NCBI RefSeq assembly: GCF_901482695.1
Contig: NZ_LR590484.1
Location: 3,162,001-3,226,000 of the forward strand
Reading direction: 5' to 3'
DNA: 64,000 nt
Source: Sphingobacterium thalpophilum
GTDB lineage: Bacteria; Bacteroidota; Bacteroidia; Sphingobacteriales; Sphingobacteriaceae
The notes under the pieces are model-generated. The model was not told the DNA's origin. It searched no databases and saw only the letters and a program-made list of their open reading frames with translations. The position numbers were made by a program, and so were the translations under genes. This document shows positions 17,617-26,724 of the stretch, piece by piece. The stretch's first letter is position 1, and each line of letters starts with the position of its first letter.

Positions 17617-17710
17617 TAGTTGATCGATAATCTTTACAATAATAACCTAAAAAACAGATCATGAGCATAAATATACGAAACGAATAAGCTTTACCATAGG
17701 GGTAATCAGA

Positions 17711-17740
17711 AGCAACCGGGCCGCGGAGGACCCAGTTGCT
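17711..17740 (+). promoter_or_regulatory. Hairpin between fecR and susC (PUL 1)
   Basis: AGCAACCGGG (17711-17720) pairs with CCCAGTTGCT (17731-17740) with one mismatch and a 10-base loop. No T-run follows. A comparable hairpin lies in the same place in PUL 2 (33224-33252), which supports a shared role such as attenuation or RNA processing between the regulatory and transport genes. Confidence 0.5.
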
Positions 17741-17771
17741 GTTTGGGACAATTGAATTTACTATCCAATCT

Positions 17772-17808
17772 GCAGTATGTTTTTGTTTGGACGACTGGAA
17801 CATACTGC
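17772..17808 (+). promoter_or_regulatory. Perfect inverted repeat in the susC leader
   Basis: GCAGTATGTT (17772-17781) and AACATACTGC (17799-17808) are perfect reverse complements with a 17-base loop, ending 16 bases before ATG 17825. It may be an RNA hairpin controlling susC translation or a regulator site. It covers the alternative upstream start at 17777. Confidence 0.5.
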
Positions 17809-17824
17809 GTATCAAACCTTGCAA

Positions 17825-20800
17825 ATGTATCAAAATTATATCAGAAATAAGGAGATAGCATATCTGCTATTCCGTAAACTATGGCTTATTATGCGATTGA
17901 CGACCATAATTATCTTGGTTACTTTTATGCAGGTTAGCGCTACGACCTTTGCACAGAAGGTAACATTGGAATATACCAATATGAGCCTTAAAAGAATTTT
18001 TAAGGAACTCAAGTCGCAGACAGGGTACAACTTCCTTTATACAGAACGGCAAATGGCAAATGCAAAGCCGGTCAGTATAAAGGTCAAGGACCGGGGGCTG
18101 TCCGACGTACTGGCGCAGATTTTCACGGATCAGCCGCTGTCATATCAGATGGACAACAAGACCGTCGTTATCCGTGACCGTCCTGTTGCCGGGCCGGCTT
18201 CTGCCTCCGATGCGCCTGTTTCGGGGCAGGCAGTGATCAAAGGCCGGGTGACCAACGAACGTGGAGAGCCGTTAGCAAATGTCTCTGTCCGGGTTAAAGG
18301 AAATCAGCAAGCTGGAACATCGACCGCTGCCGATGGAACGTTTATGATCCGCAACCTTTCTCCAACGTCGACACTTGTCCTTTCTTCGGTCGGATACGAA
18401 CAGTTGACGGTACAATTGGCATCTATGTCTGCGACGCAGCTAGAGCAGCTACAGTTGGTCATGAAGCATAGCAATAGCCAGTTGGAAGAAGTTATCGTGA
18501 TCGGATATGGTACGACGACCCGCCAGAGAATTGTGGGAGCAGTTGACCAGATCGGTTCAAAGACATTTCAGGATCGCCCCGTAGGCAACGTGACACAGGC
18601 GCTGCAAGGCGCATCCCCGAGCCTGACCATTCAGCAGAAGAGCATGGATCCGAATGATAATTCGATGAATATCAATATCCGGGGGATATCGACGGTCAAC
18701 AGCAATGCGCCTTTAGTAGTGATTGATGGGATTATTACAGAAGGCGGTACACTCAACAAGATCAATCCAGATGATATCGAAACCGTGTCGGTACTTAAAG
18801 ATGCCGGTTCTACAGCAATATATGGCTCACGTTCGGCGAATGGCGTCATTCTGGTCACCACAAAAAGAGGACGACAAAACCAGAAACCTACGGTTGCAGT
18901 TGGCACGCAATGGGGTGTCCAACAACCCAATATTTTGTTTTCCCCCGTTGCTGGCTATGAAAATGCAACCTTGCGCAACCTCGCCCTGACCAATTCAGGC
19001 ATGGACCCACAGTTTTCTCCTGCAGCAATTGCTGATTTATATGCACATCAGGATATCGAGAAATGGAACTTGCCGGAAATCATGAAAAATTCTTTCCAAC
19101 AAAAATATAACATCAGTGTTACCGGTGGCGGGGAAAAGAGTTCTTACCTATTTTCCGGAGGGTTTTATAACCAACCGAGCAACTTTGTCGGACAGAATTT
19201 TGGGATCAAACGATACAATCTTCGGACCAACCTCAGTACGGAGATCGGCCGCTTCAAGCTGACTTCTATTTTGGCCTATACACGTAATAACAATATGAGT
19301 AATACCGCAGGAAGTGCTATTATCAACGCTTCCCGTTTGCCTTCGTACTATTACTACCGTATGCAGGCCGACAACGGAAAATATCTGGTCAATAATGCAC
19401 TGACGGATCAGAATCCATTAGCAGAACTCAACGAAGGTGGTTACATTAAGCATGATAACGATTATTTCAATATCAATCTCAACCTGGAAGCGAAGCTCAT
19501 GGACGGATTAAAACTACGCGGTATTTTCGGCGCTGATATTTACGCGGACCATCGTTTTATCCGGAGGATCCAAGTGCCGTTGTATGCCAATCCAGACGCC
19601 GCTCAACCACAGGTCTACGTAAATTCCGACCGCAATACGGAAGACTTTAACGAAAAAGCTTCGTTGTTAAACTTTCAGCTGCTTTTGGATTATGACAAAA
19701 ACTTTGGTGGTCACCATGTCTCAGGACTGTTTGGCGCGTCTAATGAGTCGTACACCCGTAGACAGAATGAGCTCAAAATGAAATTTACAGATCCGGTACT
19801 CGGCACGCCGACCACCGGTACGATTATCGACCCCGTAAGTGCGCGTGTCACGCCCAATGGGACCTTACAGAATAGCATCAATTCACTCTTCGGCCGAGCA
19901 GGATATGACTTCGAAAGTAAGTATTTTGCTGAGTTCAGCTTTCGTTATGATGGTTCCTCGAAATTCTCCAAAGCCAACCGCTGGGGCTTCTTTCCCTCAG
20001 GCTCACTTGGGTGGCGAGCTTCGGACGAACATTTTATGAACTGGTATAAGGAACATATTGGAAGTCTCAAGGTTCGGTCCACATATGGTGTACTGGGTAA
20101 TCAGGCTGTGGACGACTATTCCTACTATTTTACTTACGAATCTTATCCGAACAGTTATGGGTTTAACAATAAACCGGTTGCGGCTGCTGGATTTAATTAC
20201 GCCAGCCTGGATTTACGCTGGGAGAAAACCTATAATTTCAATGTCGGCGTCGATGCTACGTTCTTTAACGATAAGCTGACTGCAAGTTTCGATTATTTTA
20301 AGAAACGGACTGTAGATATTTTAATGTCACCGCAGATTCCTTCCACATTCGGTACCACATTAAAAAACCAGAACCTGGGCGAAATGAACAATGAAGGTTG
20401 GGAGATCAACGTGAGCTATCGGACATCGACCGGAGCGTTTCAGCATACGGTCAGTGCCAACATGGGCGATAGTCATAATAAGATCGTAGCAATGCCCGGG
20501 GATGACCGCATTTCGACCGTCGATAACATTACCAAATTAACACGTGTCGGTCTGCCTTATAATTCTTATTACGGCTATAAAATGGCGGGACTCTTCCAAA
20601 ATATCGCTGACATAGAAACTTCCGCTTTACCAAGTGGTATTACTGCAGCAGACCTTCGTCCGGGAGATGTCAAGTATGTGGATCGAAATAATGATGGGAT
20701 TATTGATGCACGGGACCGCTTTGTCCTGGGTAACGGTTTTCCAAGGTTTACCTTTGGTCTGACCTATAATCTCAGTTATAAGGATTTCGACTTTAGCATG

Positions 20801-21256
20801 TTCTGGCAGGGAGTTGGCAAACGGGATATGATGATTCGTGGTGAATTGATCGAACCATTTCATCAAAACTATTCGTATGCGATTTATCAGCATCAGCTGG
20901 ATTACTGGACTCCGACAAATATAGATGGACGCTGGCCACGTCTGACCGCAAATGGATCTACAGCATCGACCAACAACTTTGGAAAAGACTCTGATCTTTA
21001 TCTTTTCAATGGCAAATATGCTCGCCTGAAAAATCTGCAGATCGGATACACACTGCCAAAGAATGTCGTCTCCAAATGGGGCTTACAACGCGTCCGATTT
21101 TTTGTCAATGGTCAAAACTTGCTGACGCTGAGTAAAAACTCCTGGATAGACCCAGAGTCGTCCGAATTTGACTCAAACATGGGCGGTTCTGCCAATAGTG
21201 CCCGCAACTACCCAACTTTAAAATACTATGGCGGCGGATTAAATATTCAGTTTTAA
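17825..21256 (+). CDS. SusC/RagA TonB-dependent transporter with STN domain (mannan PUL 1)
   Basis: An outer-membrane TonB-dependent glycan importer of about 1143 residues. After the signal peptide (LTTIIILVTFMQVSATTFAQ) comes an STN domain (YTNMSLKRIFKELKSQTGYNFLY), which marks transporters that signal to a FecR/ECF pair. Next are a carboxypeptidase-regulatory-like domain (VIKGRVTNERGEPLANVSVRVK), the TonB-box-like EEVIVIGYGT, a plug, and a 22-strand barrel ending in aromatic F. The frame opens at 17777, but that start lies in a leader hairpin, so ATG 17825 is preferred. It is followed 11 bases later by its SusD. Likely cargo: alpha-mannan oligosaccharides, judged from the GH76 neighbours. 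Confidence 0.95.
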   Translation: MYQNYIRNKEIAYLLFRKLWLIMRLTTIIILVTFMQVSATTFAQKVTLEYTNMSLKRIFKELKSQTGYNFLYTERQMANAKPVSIKVKDRGLSDVLAQIFTDQPLSYQMDNKTVVIRDRPVAGPASASDAPVSGQAVIKGRVTNERGEPLANVSVRVKGNQQAGTSTAADGTFMIRNLSPTSTLVLSSVGYEQLTVQLASMSATQLEQLQLVMKHSNSQLEEVIVIGYGTTTRQRIVGAVDQIGSKTFQDRPVGNVTQALQGASPSLTIQQKSMDPNDNSMNINIRGISTVNSNAPLVVIDGIITEGGTLNKINPDDIETVSVLKDAGSTAIYGSRSANGVILVTTKRGRQNQKPTVAVGTQWGVQQPNILFSPVAGYENATLRNLALTNSGMDPQFSPAAIADLYAHQDIEKWNLPEIMKNSFQQKYNISVTGGGEKSSYLFSGGFYNQPSNFVGQNFGIKRYNLRTNLSTEIGRFKLTSILAYTRNNNMSNTAGSAIINASRLPSYYYYRMQADNGKYLVNNALTDQNPLAELNEGGYIKHDNDYFNINLNLEAKLMDGLKLRGIFGADIYADHRFIRRIQVPLYANPDAAQPQVYVNSDRNTEDFNEKASLLNFQLLLDYDKNFGGHHVSGLFGASNESYTRRQNELKMKFTDPVLGTPTTGTIIDPVSARVTPNGTLQNSINSLFGRAGYDFESKYFAEFSFRYDGSSKFSKANRWGFFPSGSLGWRASDEHFMNWYKEHIGSLKVRSTYGVLGNQAVDDYSYYFTYESYPNSYGFNNKPVAAAGFNYASLDLRWEKTYNFNVGVDATFFNDKLTASFDYFKKRTVDILMSPQIPSTFGTTLKNQNLGEMNNEGWEINVSYRTSTGAFQHTVSANMGDSHNKIVAMPGDDRISTVDNITKLTRVGLPYNSYYGYKMAGLFQNIADIETSALPSGITAADLRPGDVKYVDRNNDGIIDARDRFVLGNGFPRFTFGLTYNLSYKDFDFSMFWQGVGKRDMMIRGELIEPFHQNYSYAIYQHQLDYWTPTNIDGRWPRLTANGSTASTNNFGKDSDLYLFNGKYARLKNLQIGYTLPKNVVSKWGLQRVRFFVNGQNLLTLSKNSWIDPESSEFDSNMGGSANSARNYPTLKYYGGGLNIQF

Positions 21257-21267
21257 CCTTTTATGCT

Positions 21268-22893
21268 ATGAAATTATACAAACTACTTATCGGAGGCTTG
21301 AGTTTAATGGCGGTTGTCCATTTCACCTCCTGCAATAAATTGGATACACTGCCGACGGATAGATTTACAGACGAAAATTTCTGGAACTACCCCGACAATG
21401 CGGAAAAAATGGTCAACATGGCCTATAATCAAATGTATTCCGCAGACCGTATGTGGAACGACGAAGCCCTGAGCGATAATATTTTTGAAGGCAGGTCAAA
21501 TACTGACCAGCGTGCTATTCGTAACGGTACTGCAGATCCTACCCTGGGACGCTTTGCTTCAGAGTGGTCGGATCTCTATGGCGGGATCAAAACCTGCCAT
21601 GTCTACCTGGAAAATGTAGACCGCGTGCCCGACATGGACGCTGCACTCAAAAAGCGGCGGACTGCCGAAGTACGATTTATCCGGGCTTTCCTGTACTTTA
21701 GGCTTGTCAACTTCTTTGGTGATGTGCCATTCTTTACCAAAGATATCACGTTGGAGGAATCAAAGACAATACCTAGAACGCCTAAAGCGACCATTATGGC
21801 CTTTATTCATCAGGAGCTAGATGAATGTATTGTAGATTTACCCAGCAAAGACGCCCTGCCTGCCGATGATAAGGGCAGGATTACCAGAGGCGCAGCCTCA
21901 GCCTTTCAGGCGCGGGCCTATCTCTATGAAAGCAATTGGAATAAAGTGCTGCAGTATTGCGAAAATCTGATGAATAAACAGTCCGAATTTGGCACATATT
22001 CACTTTTCAATAGCTATCCGCAATTGTTTACTGCTGCCAATGAGTATAACGCAGAGGTTATTCTTGATTATGCTTATGTACCGCAGTTAAAAACTTGGAA
22101 TAAGCTCTACGATGCAGCCCCAATGTCGGCCCAGGCACGTCTAAATGCTTATGCGCCCTTGCAAAGTCTGGTGGACAGTTATATTACCCTCGATGGAAAT
22201 AACATCGTTAACGATCCCAGCTACAATAGCGACGACCCGTATGTCAATCGGGATCCACGTATGACAGCGACAATTGTTCATCATGGAAGTCAATGGACGG
22301 ACTTTGACGATACAGTCCGCAAAATTTTTATCAAGCCCGGATCAGGCACAACCGATAAGGAGCGCCTCGACGAGTATCAGGGGGCCAGCGCCAACGCGTC
22401 TCCCACCGGCTATTATGTCAAAAAATATTACGATAAGACCGCGACGGTGAAATACGATGCTGGACTGAATATTATCCTATTCAGGTACGCTGATATATTA
22501 TTGATGTATGCCGAGGAAAAAGAAGCGCTGGGTCAGCTCGACGCCAATATTTGGGACATGACAATTAAACCGATCCGTAAGCGGGCAGGCTTTGAAATGG
22601 CCAAGGCGCTTGACTTTCCTTCCACAGGTGACCTGAAGACGATTGTACGAAATGAACGACGCAGCGAGCTTGCTTTAGAAGGCTTGCGTTACTATGATAT
22701 TGTTCGCTGGAAAGCAGGTAAGACCTATTTGGATGGTCAAGTCTTTGGGGCGAAATATGGTAGTAACAATAGCTACATTAAATTGGATATCCGACGCTTT
22801 GATGAAAGCCGTGATTACCTCTGGTCGGTACCCAGGACACAGATTGACCTGAATCAAAATCTGTTGCCGAATAATCCGGGGTACTCAAACTAA
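21268..22893 (+). CDS. SusD/RagB-type glycan-binding lipoprotein (mannan PUL 1)
   Basis: A 541-residue outer-membrane lipoprotein (lipobox FTSC, Cys22) that caps the SusC barrel and binds incoming glycan. SusD hallmarks are the N-terminal LDTLPTDRFTDENFW, the TPR-like helices with AEVRFIRAFLYFRLVNFFGDVPF, and the C-terminal FRYADILLMYAEEKEALG and NERRSELALEGLRYYDIVRW, ending in the NPGYSN tail. It lies 11 bases downstream of susC, as a co-transcribed pair. Confidence 0.95.
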   Translation: MKLYKLLIGGLSLMAVVHFTSCNKLDTLPTDRFTDENFWNYPDNAEKMVNMAYNQMYSADRMWNDEALSDNIFEGRSNTDQRAIRNGTADPTLGRFASEWSDLYGGIKTCHVYLENVDRVPDMDAALKKRRTAEVRFIRAFLYFRLVNFFGDVPFFTKDITLEESKTIPRTPKATIMAFIHQELDECIVDLPSKDALPADDKGRITRGAASAFQARAYLYESNWNKVLQYCENLMNKQSEFGTYSLFNSYPQLFTAANEYNAEVILDYAYVPQLKTWNKLYDAAPMSAQARLNAYAPLQSLVDSYITLDGNNIVNDPSYNSDDPYVNRDPRMTATIVHHGSQWTDFDDTVRKIFIKPGSGTTDKERLDEYQGASANASPTGYYVKKYYDKTATVKYDAGLNIILFRYADILLMYAEEKEALGQLDANIWDMTIKPIRKRAGFEMAKALDFPSTGDLKTIVRNERRSELALEGLRYYDIVRWKAGKTYLDGQVFGAKYGSNNSYIKLDIRRFDESRDYLWSVPRTQIDLNQNLLPNNPGYSN

Positions 22894-22970
22894 TTGAATT
22901 AAAAACAAAGCGGCGCCACCGAGATCATGAGAACACACTCGTTGTGAGCCGCAAAATTAACGATAAAGAC

Positions 22971-24110
22971 ATGAAATGGTATTTTAAAGTTATTGCTATG
23001 TTTGCATTGGCTGCGAGCATTTTCTCCTGCAAAAAAGACGATATGAACTACTCGGATGCTGAAGTATCTGCTGTAGAGCATCTATATTCACCTGTGGACG
23101 GAAGAGCCGTCAAATTATTAAATTCAGCTTCTGCTGCTCTTTATTTTGAATGGGAATCTGCGTTAGTCGCCGATGGGGGTGCGGCCCAATATGAAGTCGT
23201 TTTTGATAAGGTAGGCGGGGATTTTAGCAAGCCCCTATATACCGTTGCCTCAGATAATAACGGCAACTCCAACGGAGCCAACATTAGCCATAAGATATTG
23301 AACCAAGTAGCCGCTAAAGCGGGAATCGAACCAGGCACAAGTGGGGATATCAGCTGGTCGGTGTATTCCATCCGAGGTATGAAAAGAGTGTTGAGTCAAG
23401 CGAACAGGAAGTTAACTATCAAGAGCCTGGAGGGATTTGCTGAAATTCCGGATGAATTGTTCATTACAGGAGAGGGTTCGGAAGGTGGTGCAGCTATTGC
23501 ACAGGCCTTGCCGTTTAAGCTTGTGGGAAATGGGGAGTATGAAATCTTTACGAAGTTGGAGGCCGGAAAGAAATATATATTTACGGATCGCAAAGCTGCT
23601 GATGGCCGGATCTTCTATTCCGAAGATCAGACAAAGTTGAAAGAAAGTGAAACGGGAATCAATACGGTGACAAAAACAGCAATTTACCGAATACAAATTG
23701 ATTTCAATGTCGCAACGATTACCTACACGGAAATCAAGAGCATGGGGGTCTATTTCTCTCCCTCCGGAGCAGTTGTGCTGGATTTGCCTTATCAAGGAAA
23801 GGGTGTCTGGTCCGCAACTGGGGTAATCAACTTTAAGCAGGAAAGCTGGGGCCGTGACCAACGCTACAAGTTCCAGATGGAAACAGTCAAAGCGGGTAAA
23901 GCAGAACCCATACAACTCGGTACTCAAAAGCCTTTGGATGTTCCACCAAATGGCTCGGACCCAACCTATTATTTCGTCCGTATATTGCCCAATCTATCTC
24001 AATGGGATGATAAATGGAAATTTGTCGATGCAGTGGATGGTCATCCGACAAAAATCTCATTGATTTTACAGGGCGATAAGGAGTATACGCATACCGTAGT
24101 TCCAAATTAA
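22971..24110 (+). CDS. SusE-like surface glycan-binding lipoprotein
   Basis: About 379 residues with a lipoprotein signal (MKWYFKVIAMFALAASIFSC, Cys20) followed by KKDD, a context suited to surface export in Bacteroidota. The N-terminal ~120 residues resemble a SusE-type immunoglobulin-like domain. Two further beta domains (~155-245 and ~250-379) resemble the SusE/SusF carbohydrate-binding modules. ATG 22971 is preferred over the GTG at 22944. Its place after SusD and before GH76 enzymes matches other Bacteroidota mannan loci, where this protein binds substrate at the surface. Confidence 0.82.
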   Translation: MKWYFKVIAMFALAASIFSCKKDDMNYSDAEVSAVEHLYSPVDGRAVKLLNSASAALYFEWESALVADGGAAQYEVVFDKVGGDFSKPLYTVASDNNGNSNGANISHKILNQVAAKAGIEPGTSGDISWSVYSIRGMKRVLSQANRKLTIKSLEGFAEIPDELFITGEGSEGGAAIAQALPFKLVGNGEYEIFTKLEAGKKYIFTDRKAADGRIFYSEDQTKLKESETGINTVTKTAIYRIQIDFNVATITYTEIKSMGVYFSPSGAVVLDLPYQGKGVWSATGVINFKQESWGRDQRYKFQMETVKAGKAEPIQLGTQKPLDVPPNGSDPTYYFVRILPNLSQWDDKWKFVDAVDGHPTKISLILQGDKEYTHTVVPN

Positions 24111-24120
24111 AGGAGGACAG

Positions 24121-25248
24121 ATGATGAAAAAAATAATGATCTTATCATCCATGCTGTTTATATTGTTTGGGTGTACAAAAATTGATGATACCTATCCTTA
24201 TGACGATACGGTCCAAGAATCCTGGTCAGCAATAGCCACGCAAGTGTCCGATAAAATGATTGCCGGTTTTTGGAATGAAGCAGGATACTTTAACAACGCT
24301 ATTAACCAGTCGGACCAGGGCTTTCAATATTGGCCTAATGCGCATGCTATGGACGTTGTTATAGATGCTTATTTACGGACCGGAGATACGAAGTATAGCG
24401 CCTATTTTAACAAGTGGTTTGAAGGTGTCAAAGTCAAAAACGGCAACACGTATTATAATGTATTCTATGACGATATGGAATGGAATGCCTTGACTATGCT
24501 ACGTTTGCATGAAGTCACCAAAGAACAAAAATATCTCGATACAGTGTTGCTTTTATGGTCAGATATTATCGAAGCCTGGAACGAACAATATGCTGGTGGG
24601 GGACTGGCGTGGCGCAAAGATATGCTGTATAGCAAAAACGCCTGCTCTAATGGGCCTGCCAGCATCCTGGCAGCCAGACTTTATGTTTTGACAAAAAATG
24701 AAACCTATCTAAACTGGGCAAAAAAAATCTATGAGTGGCAGAAGGCAACCTTATATAACCCGTCTTCAGGTGCCGTATATGATAATATCAATGGCGAAAC
24801 CGATGCTGTAGATATGACTACGCTGACCTATAATCAGGGGACCTTTCTGGGCACTGCCGTTGAACTTTTTAAAGTAACCAAAGATCAAATCTATTTGGTC
24901 GATGCCCAAAAAATTAGCTATTATACGATTACGCGTTGTATAGATTTGGGTAATAATATTCTTCGCGACGAAGGAAATGGTGATGGAGCCTTATTTAAGG
25001 GGATATTTATCCGGTATTTTATTGAATATTTGAATTTGGAAGGCATTGATGCTGACTACCGGGCTAAGTTCGAAAAGTTCCTGATCAACAACGGGAAAAT
25101 TGCATGGACCAAAGGTACCAGCCGGCCAACCTTATTATTTGGTTCCTCTTGGTCCCAGCCGCCGATTGGAAATAGTGAGATTACTGCTTATGCGAGTGCA
25201 GCGATGCTATTTGAAGGGCTGGCGCGCTACCAGGCCCGGTCAAAATAA
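24121..25248 (+). CDS. GH76 alpha-1,6-mannanase, lipoprotein
   Basis: A 375-residue glycoside hydrolase of family 76 that cuts alpha-1,6-linked mannan backbones. The lipobox (ILFGC, Cys18) predicts outer-membrane, probably surface, attachment. The catalytic Asp-Asp pair is in VFYDDMEWNALTML (Asp117-Asp118). Other family marks of the (alpha/alpha)6 barrel are GGLAWRKDMLYSKNACSNGPASILAARLY and TLTYNQGTFLGTAVELFKVT. The length is right for a single domain. It starts 10 bases after the SusE-like gene and follows GGAGG. A second GH76 follows. Confidence 0.93.
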   Translation: MMKKIMILSSMLFILFGCTKIDDTYPYDDTVQESWSAIATQVSDKMIAGFWNEAGYFNNAINQSDQGFQYWPNAHAMDVVIDAYLRTGDTKYSAYFNKWFEGVKVKNGNTYYNVFYDDMEWNALTMLRLHEVTKEQKYLDTVLLLWSDIIEAWNEQYAGGGLAWRKDMLYSKNACSNGPASILAARLYVLTKNETYLNWAKKIYEWQKATLYNPSSGAVYDNINGETDAVDMTTLTYNQGTFLGTAVELFKVTKDQIYLVDAQKISYYTITRCIDLGNNILRDEGNGDGALFKGIFIRYFIEYLNLEGIDADYRAKFEKFLINNGKIAWTKGTSRPTLLFGSSWSQPPIGNSEITAYASAAMLFEGLARYQARSK

Positions 25249-25313
25249 TTTTGAAACTTCGGAGCCGGAGGGTTACCTAATAGGGCCTGATGGCTCCGCT
25301 ACTAAACATGCTG

Positions 25314-26501
25314 ATGAAATATATACATATAATAACCACCACCACTATATTATTGACAGGACTATGTCGTCTAACGGGACAGGCACAGGTGAAAAATGCA
25401 GTTTTTTTTGAGCGTGCCCAACAAACTCTGGATGCAGTTTATGCGAAATACGGTAATGCAGAGAATGAACTCCTTGCCGAGAAATATCCTTTTGATGAAG
25501 GTTTTAAGGCGGACTACCTGAATAATGCGGAGCAGGCCGGCCAACAGAAAAAGTATGCCTATCTCTGGCCGTTCTCAGGTAGTTTTTCAGCCGTCAATGC
25601 TTTGATGGAGCTTCGAAATAAAAACACGGACCTTCATAAATTTTTGGATCAAAAGGTGTTAGTTGGTTTGCGTGAATATAGAGATGACCGTCGTCAACCT
25701 GTCGGATACGCCTCTTATATCAATTCGGCACCTGCGTCCGACCGTTTTTACGATGACAATATCTGGCTGGGCATTGACTTTACGGACAGCTATATCCAAA
25801 CCAAAAAAACAGCATATCTAAAACATGCTGAAGAAATCTGGGCGTTTATAAAAAGCGGTGAAGACGAAAAGTTAGGCGGAGGTATCTACTGGTGTGAGCA
25901 GAAGAAAGAATCCAAAAATACCTGTTCAAATGCCCCTGCTGCAGTGTTTGCCCTAAAGCTATTTGAAGCCACCAAAAAGAAGAACTATCTGAACGAAGGC
26001 CGACGTCTGTATGAATGGACAAAAGCGCGGCTACAAGATCCGGCGGACAAATTATATTGGGACAATATGCGTCTTGACGGAAAGGTTGAAAAGGCCAAAT
26101 ATTCCTATAATTCCGGTCAGATGCTGCAGGCAGCAGCACTGCTCTACAAACTGACTAAGGAAAAAAAGTATCTGGTCGATGCACAGCAGCTTGCTAAGGC
26201 TTGCCTGGGTCATTTTTTTAAGATTAGGGAGGGTGAAGATTTTCCTGTGCTGAAAAACAGTAATATATGGTTTCACGCCGTCATGATGAGAGGTTATATC
26301 AGCTTATTTGAACAGGACAGAAACCCAGAATATATGGCGGTCTGGGCCAGGAACCTTGATAGAGCATGGTATAAAATGCGCGATCGGGACGGCCTGTTTG
26401 AGTCCGACTGGACTTTAAAAAACACCCAAAAATCCAAATGGCTATTAGACCAATGCGCTTTTGTGGAAATGTACGCACGCTTGGCAAAACTGGGATACTA
26501 G
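25314..26501 (+). CDS. GH76-family alpha-1,6-mannanase paralogue, secreted
   Basis: A 395-residue second GH76 protein. The Asp-Asp pair is kept (RFYDDNIWLGIDF, Asp147-Asp148), with GGGIYWCEQKKESKNTCSNAPAAVFALKLF and YSYNSGQMLQAAALLYKLT. It has a signal peptide (KYIHIITTTTILLTGL... GQAQ) but no proper lipobox, so it is probably periplasmic while its paralogue is lipid-anchored. That fits an outer endo-cut followed by inner processing. It is diverged from the first copy, with an extra N-terminal segment (~25-75). ATG 25314 is preferred over 25290. Confidence 0.9.
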   Translation: MKYIHIITTTTILLTGLCRLTGQAQVKNAVFFERAQQTLDAVYAKYGNAENELLAEKYPFDEGFKADYLNNAEQAGQQKKYAYLWPFSGSFSAVNALMELRNKNTDLHKFLDQKVLVGLREYRDDRRQPVGYASYINSAPASDRFYDDNIWLGIDFTDSYIQTKKTAYLKHAEEIWAFIKSGEDEKLGGGIYWCEQKKESKNTCSNAPAAVFALKLFEATKKKNYLNEGRRLYEWTKARLQDPADKLYWDNMRLDGKVEKAKYSYNSGQMLQAAALLYKLTKEKKYLVDAQQLAKACLGHFFKIREGEDFPVLKNSNIWFHAVMMRGYISLFEQDRNPEYMAVWARNLDRAWYKMRDRDGLFESDWTLKNTQKSKWLLDQCAFVEMYARLAKLGY

Positions 26502-26598
26502 CTTGCAAATGCTTATCGCAGTACTTCAGGCGATTGAATAGCTGTCTAGAAATAAGGTAATTATGTTTGTGTGGGCAGATTAGTGCTCTCTAACTATG

Positions 26599-26647
26599 AA
26601 CAAAAGGTGTTAACCCACACAAAAATGTGGTCTAACACCTTTTGTTT
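26599..26647. terminator. Shared bidirectional terminator between convergent PULs
   Basis: AACAAAAGGTGTTA (26599-26612) pairs perfectly with TAACACCTTTTGTT (26633-26646). Inside, CCACA pairs with TGTGG to give a two-part stem. A/T runs flank both outer ends, so it works in both directions for the GH76 gene and the metallophosphoesterase gene. Confidence 0.88.
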
Positions 26648-26724
26648 ACAGGACTTGTACAGCCTGCTGTCCAAGTAGCCCTCTGCTTAATAGATCACAG
26701 CCATCAGATAGCAGCTTTTTTAAC

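Noticed and set aside
23412..23927. 171-codon open frame on the minus strand
   Set aside because: Antisense to the SusE-like gene; no motif or start context.
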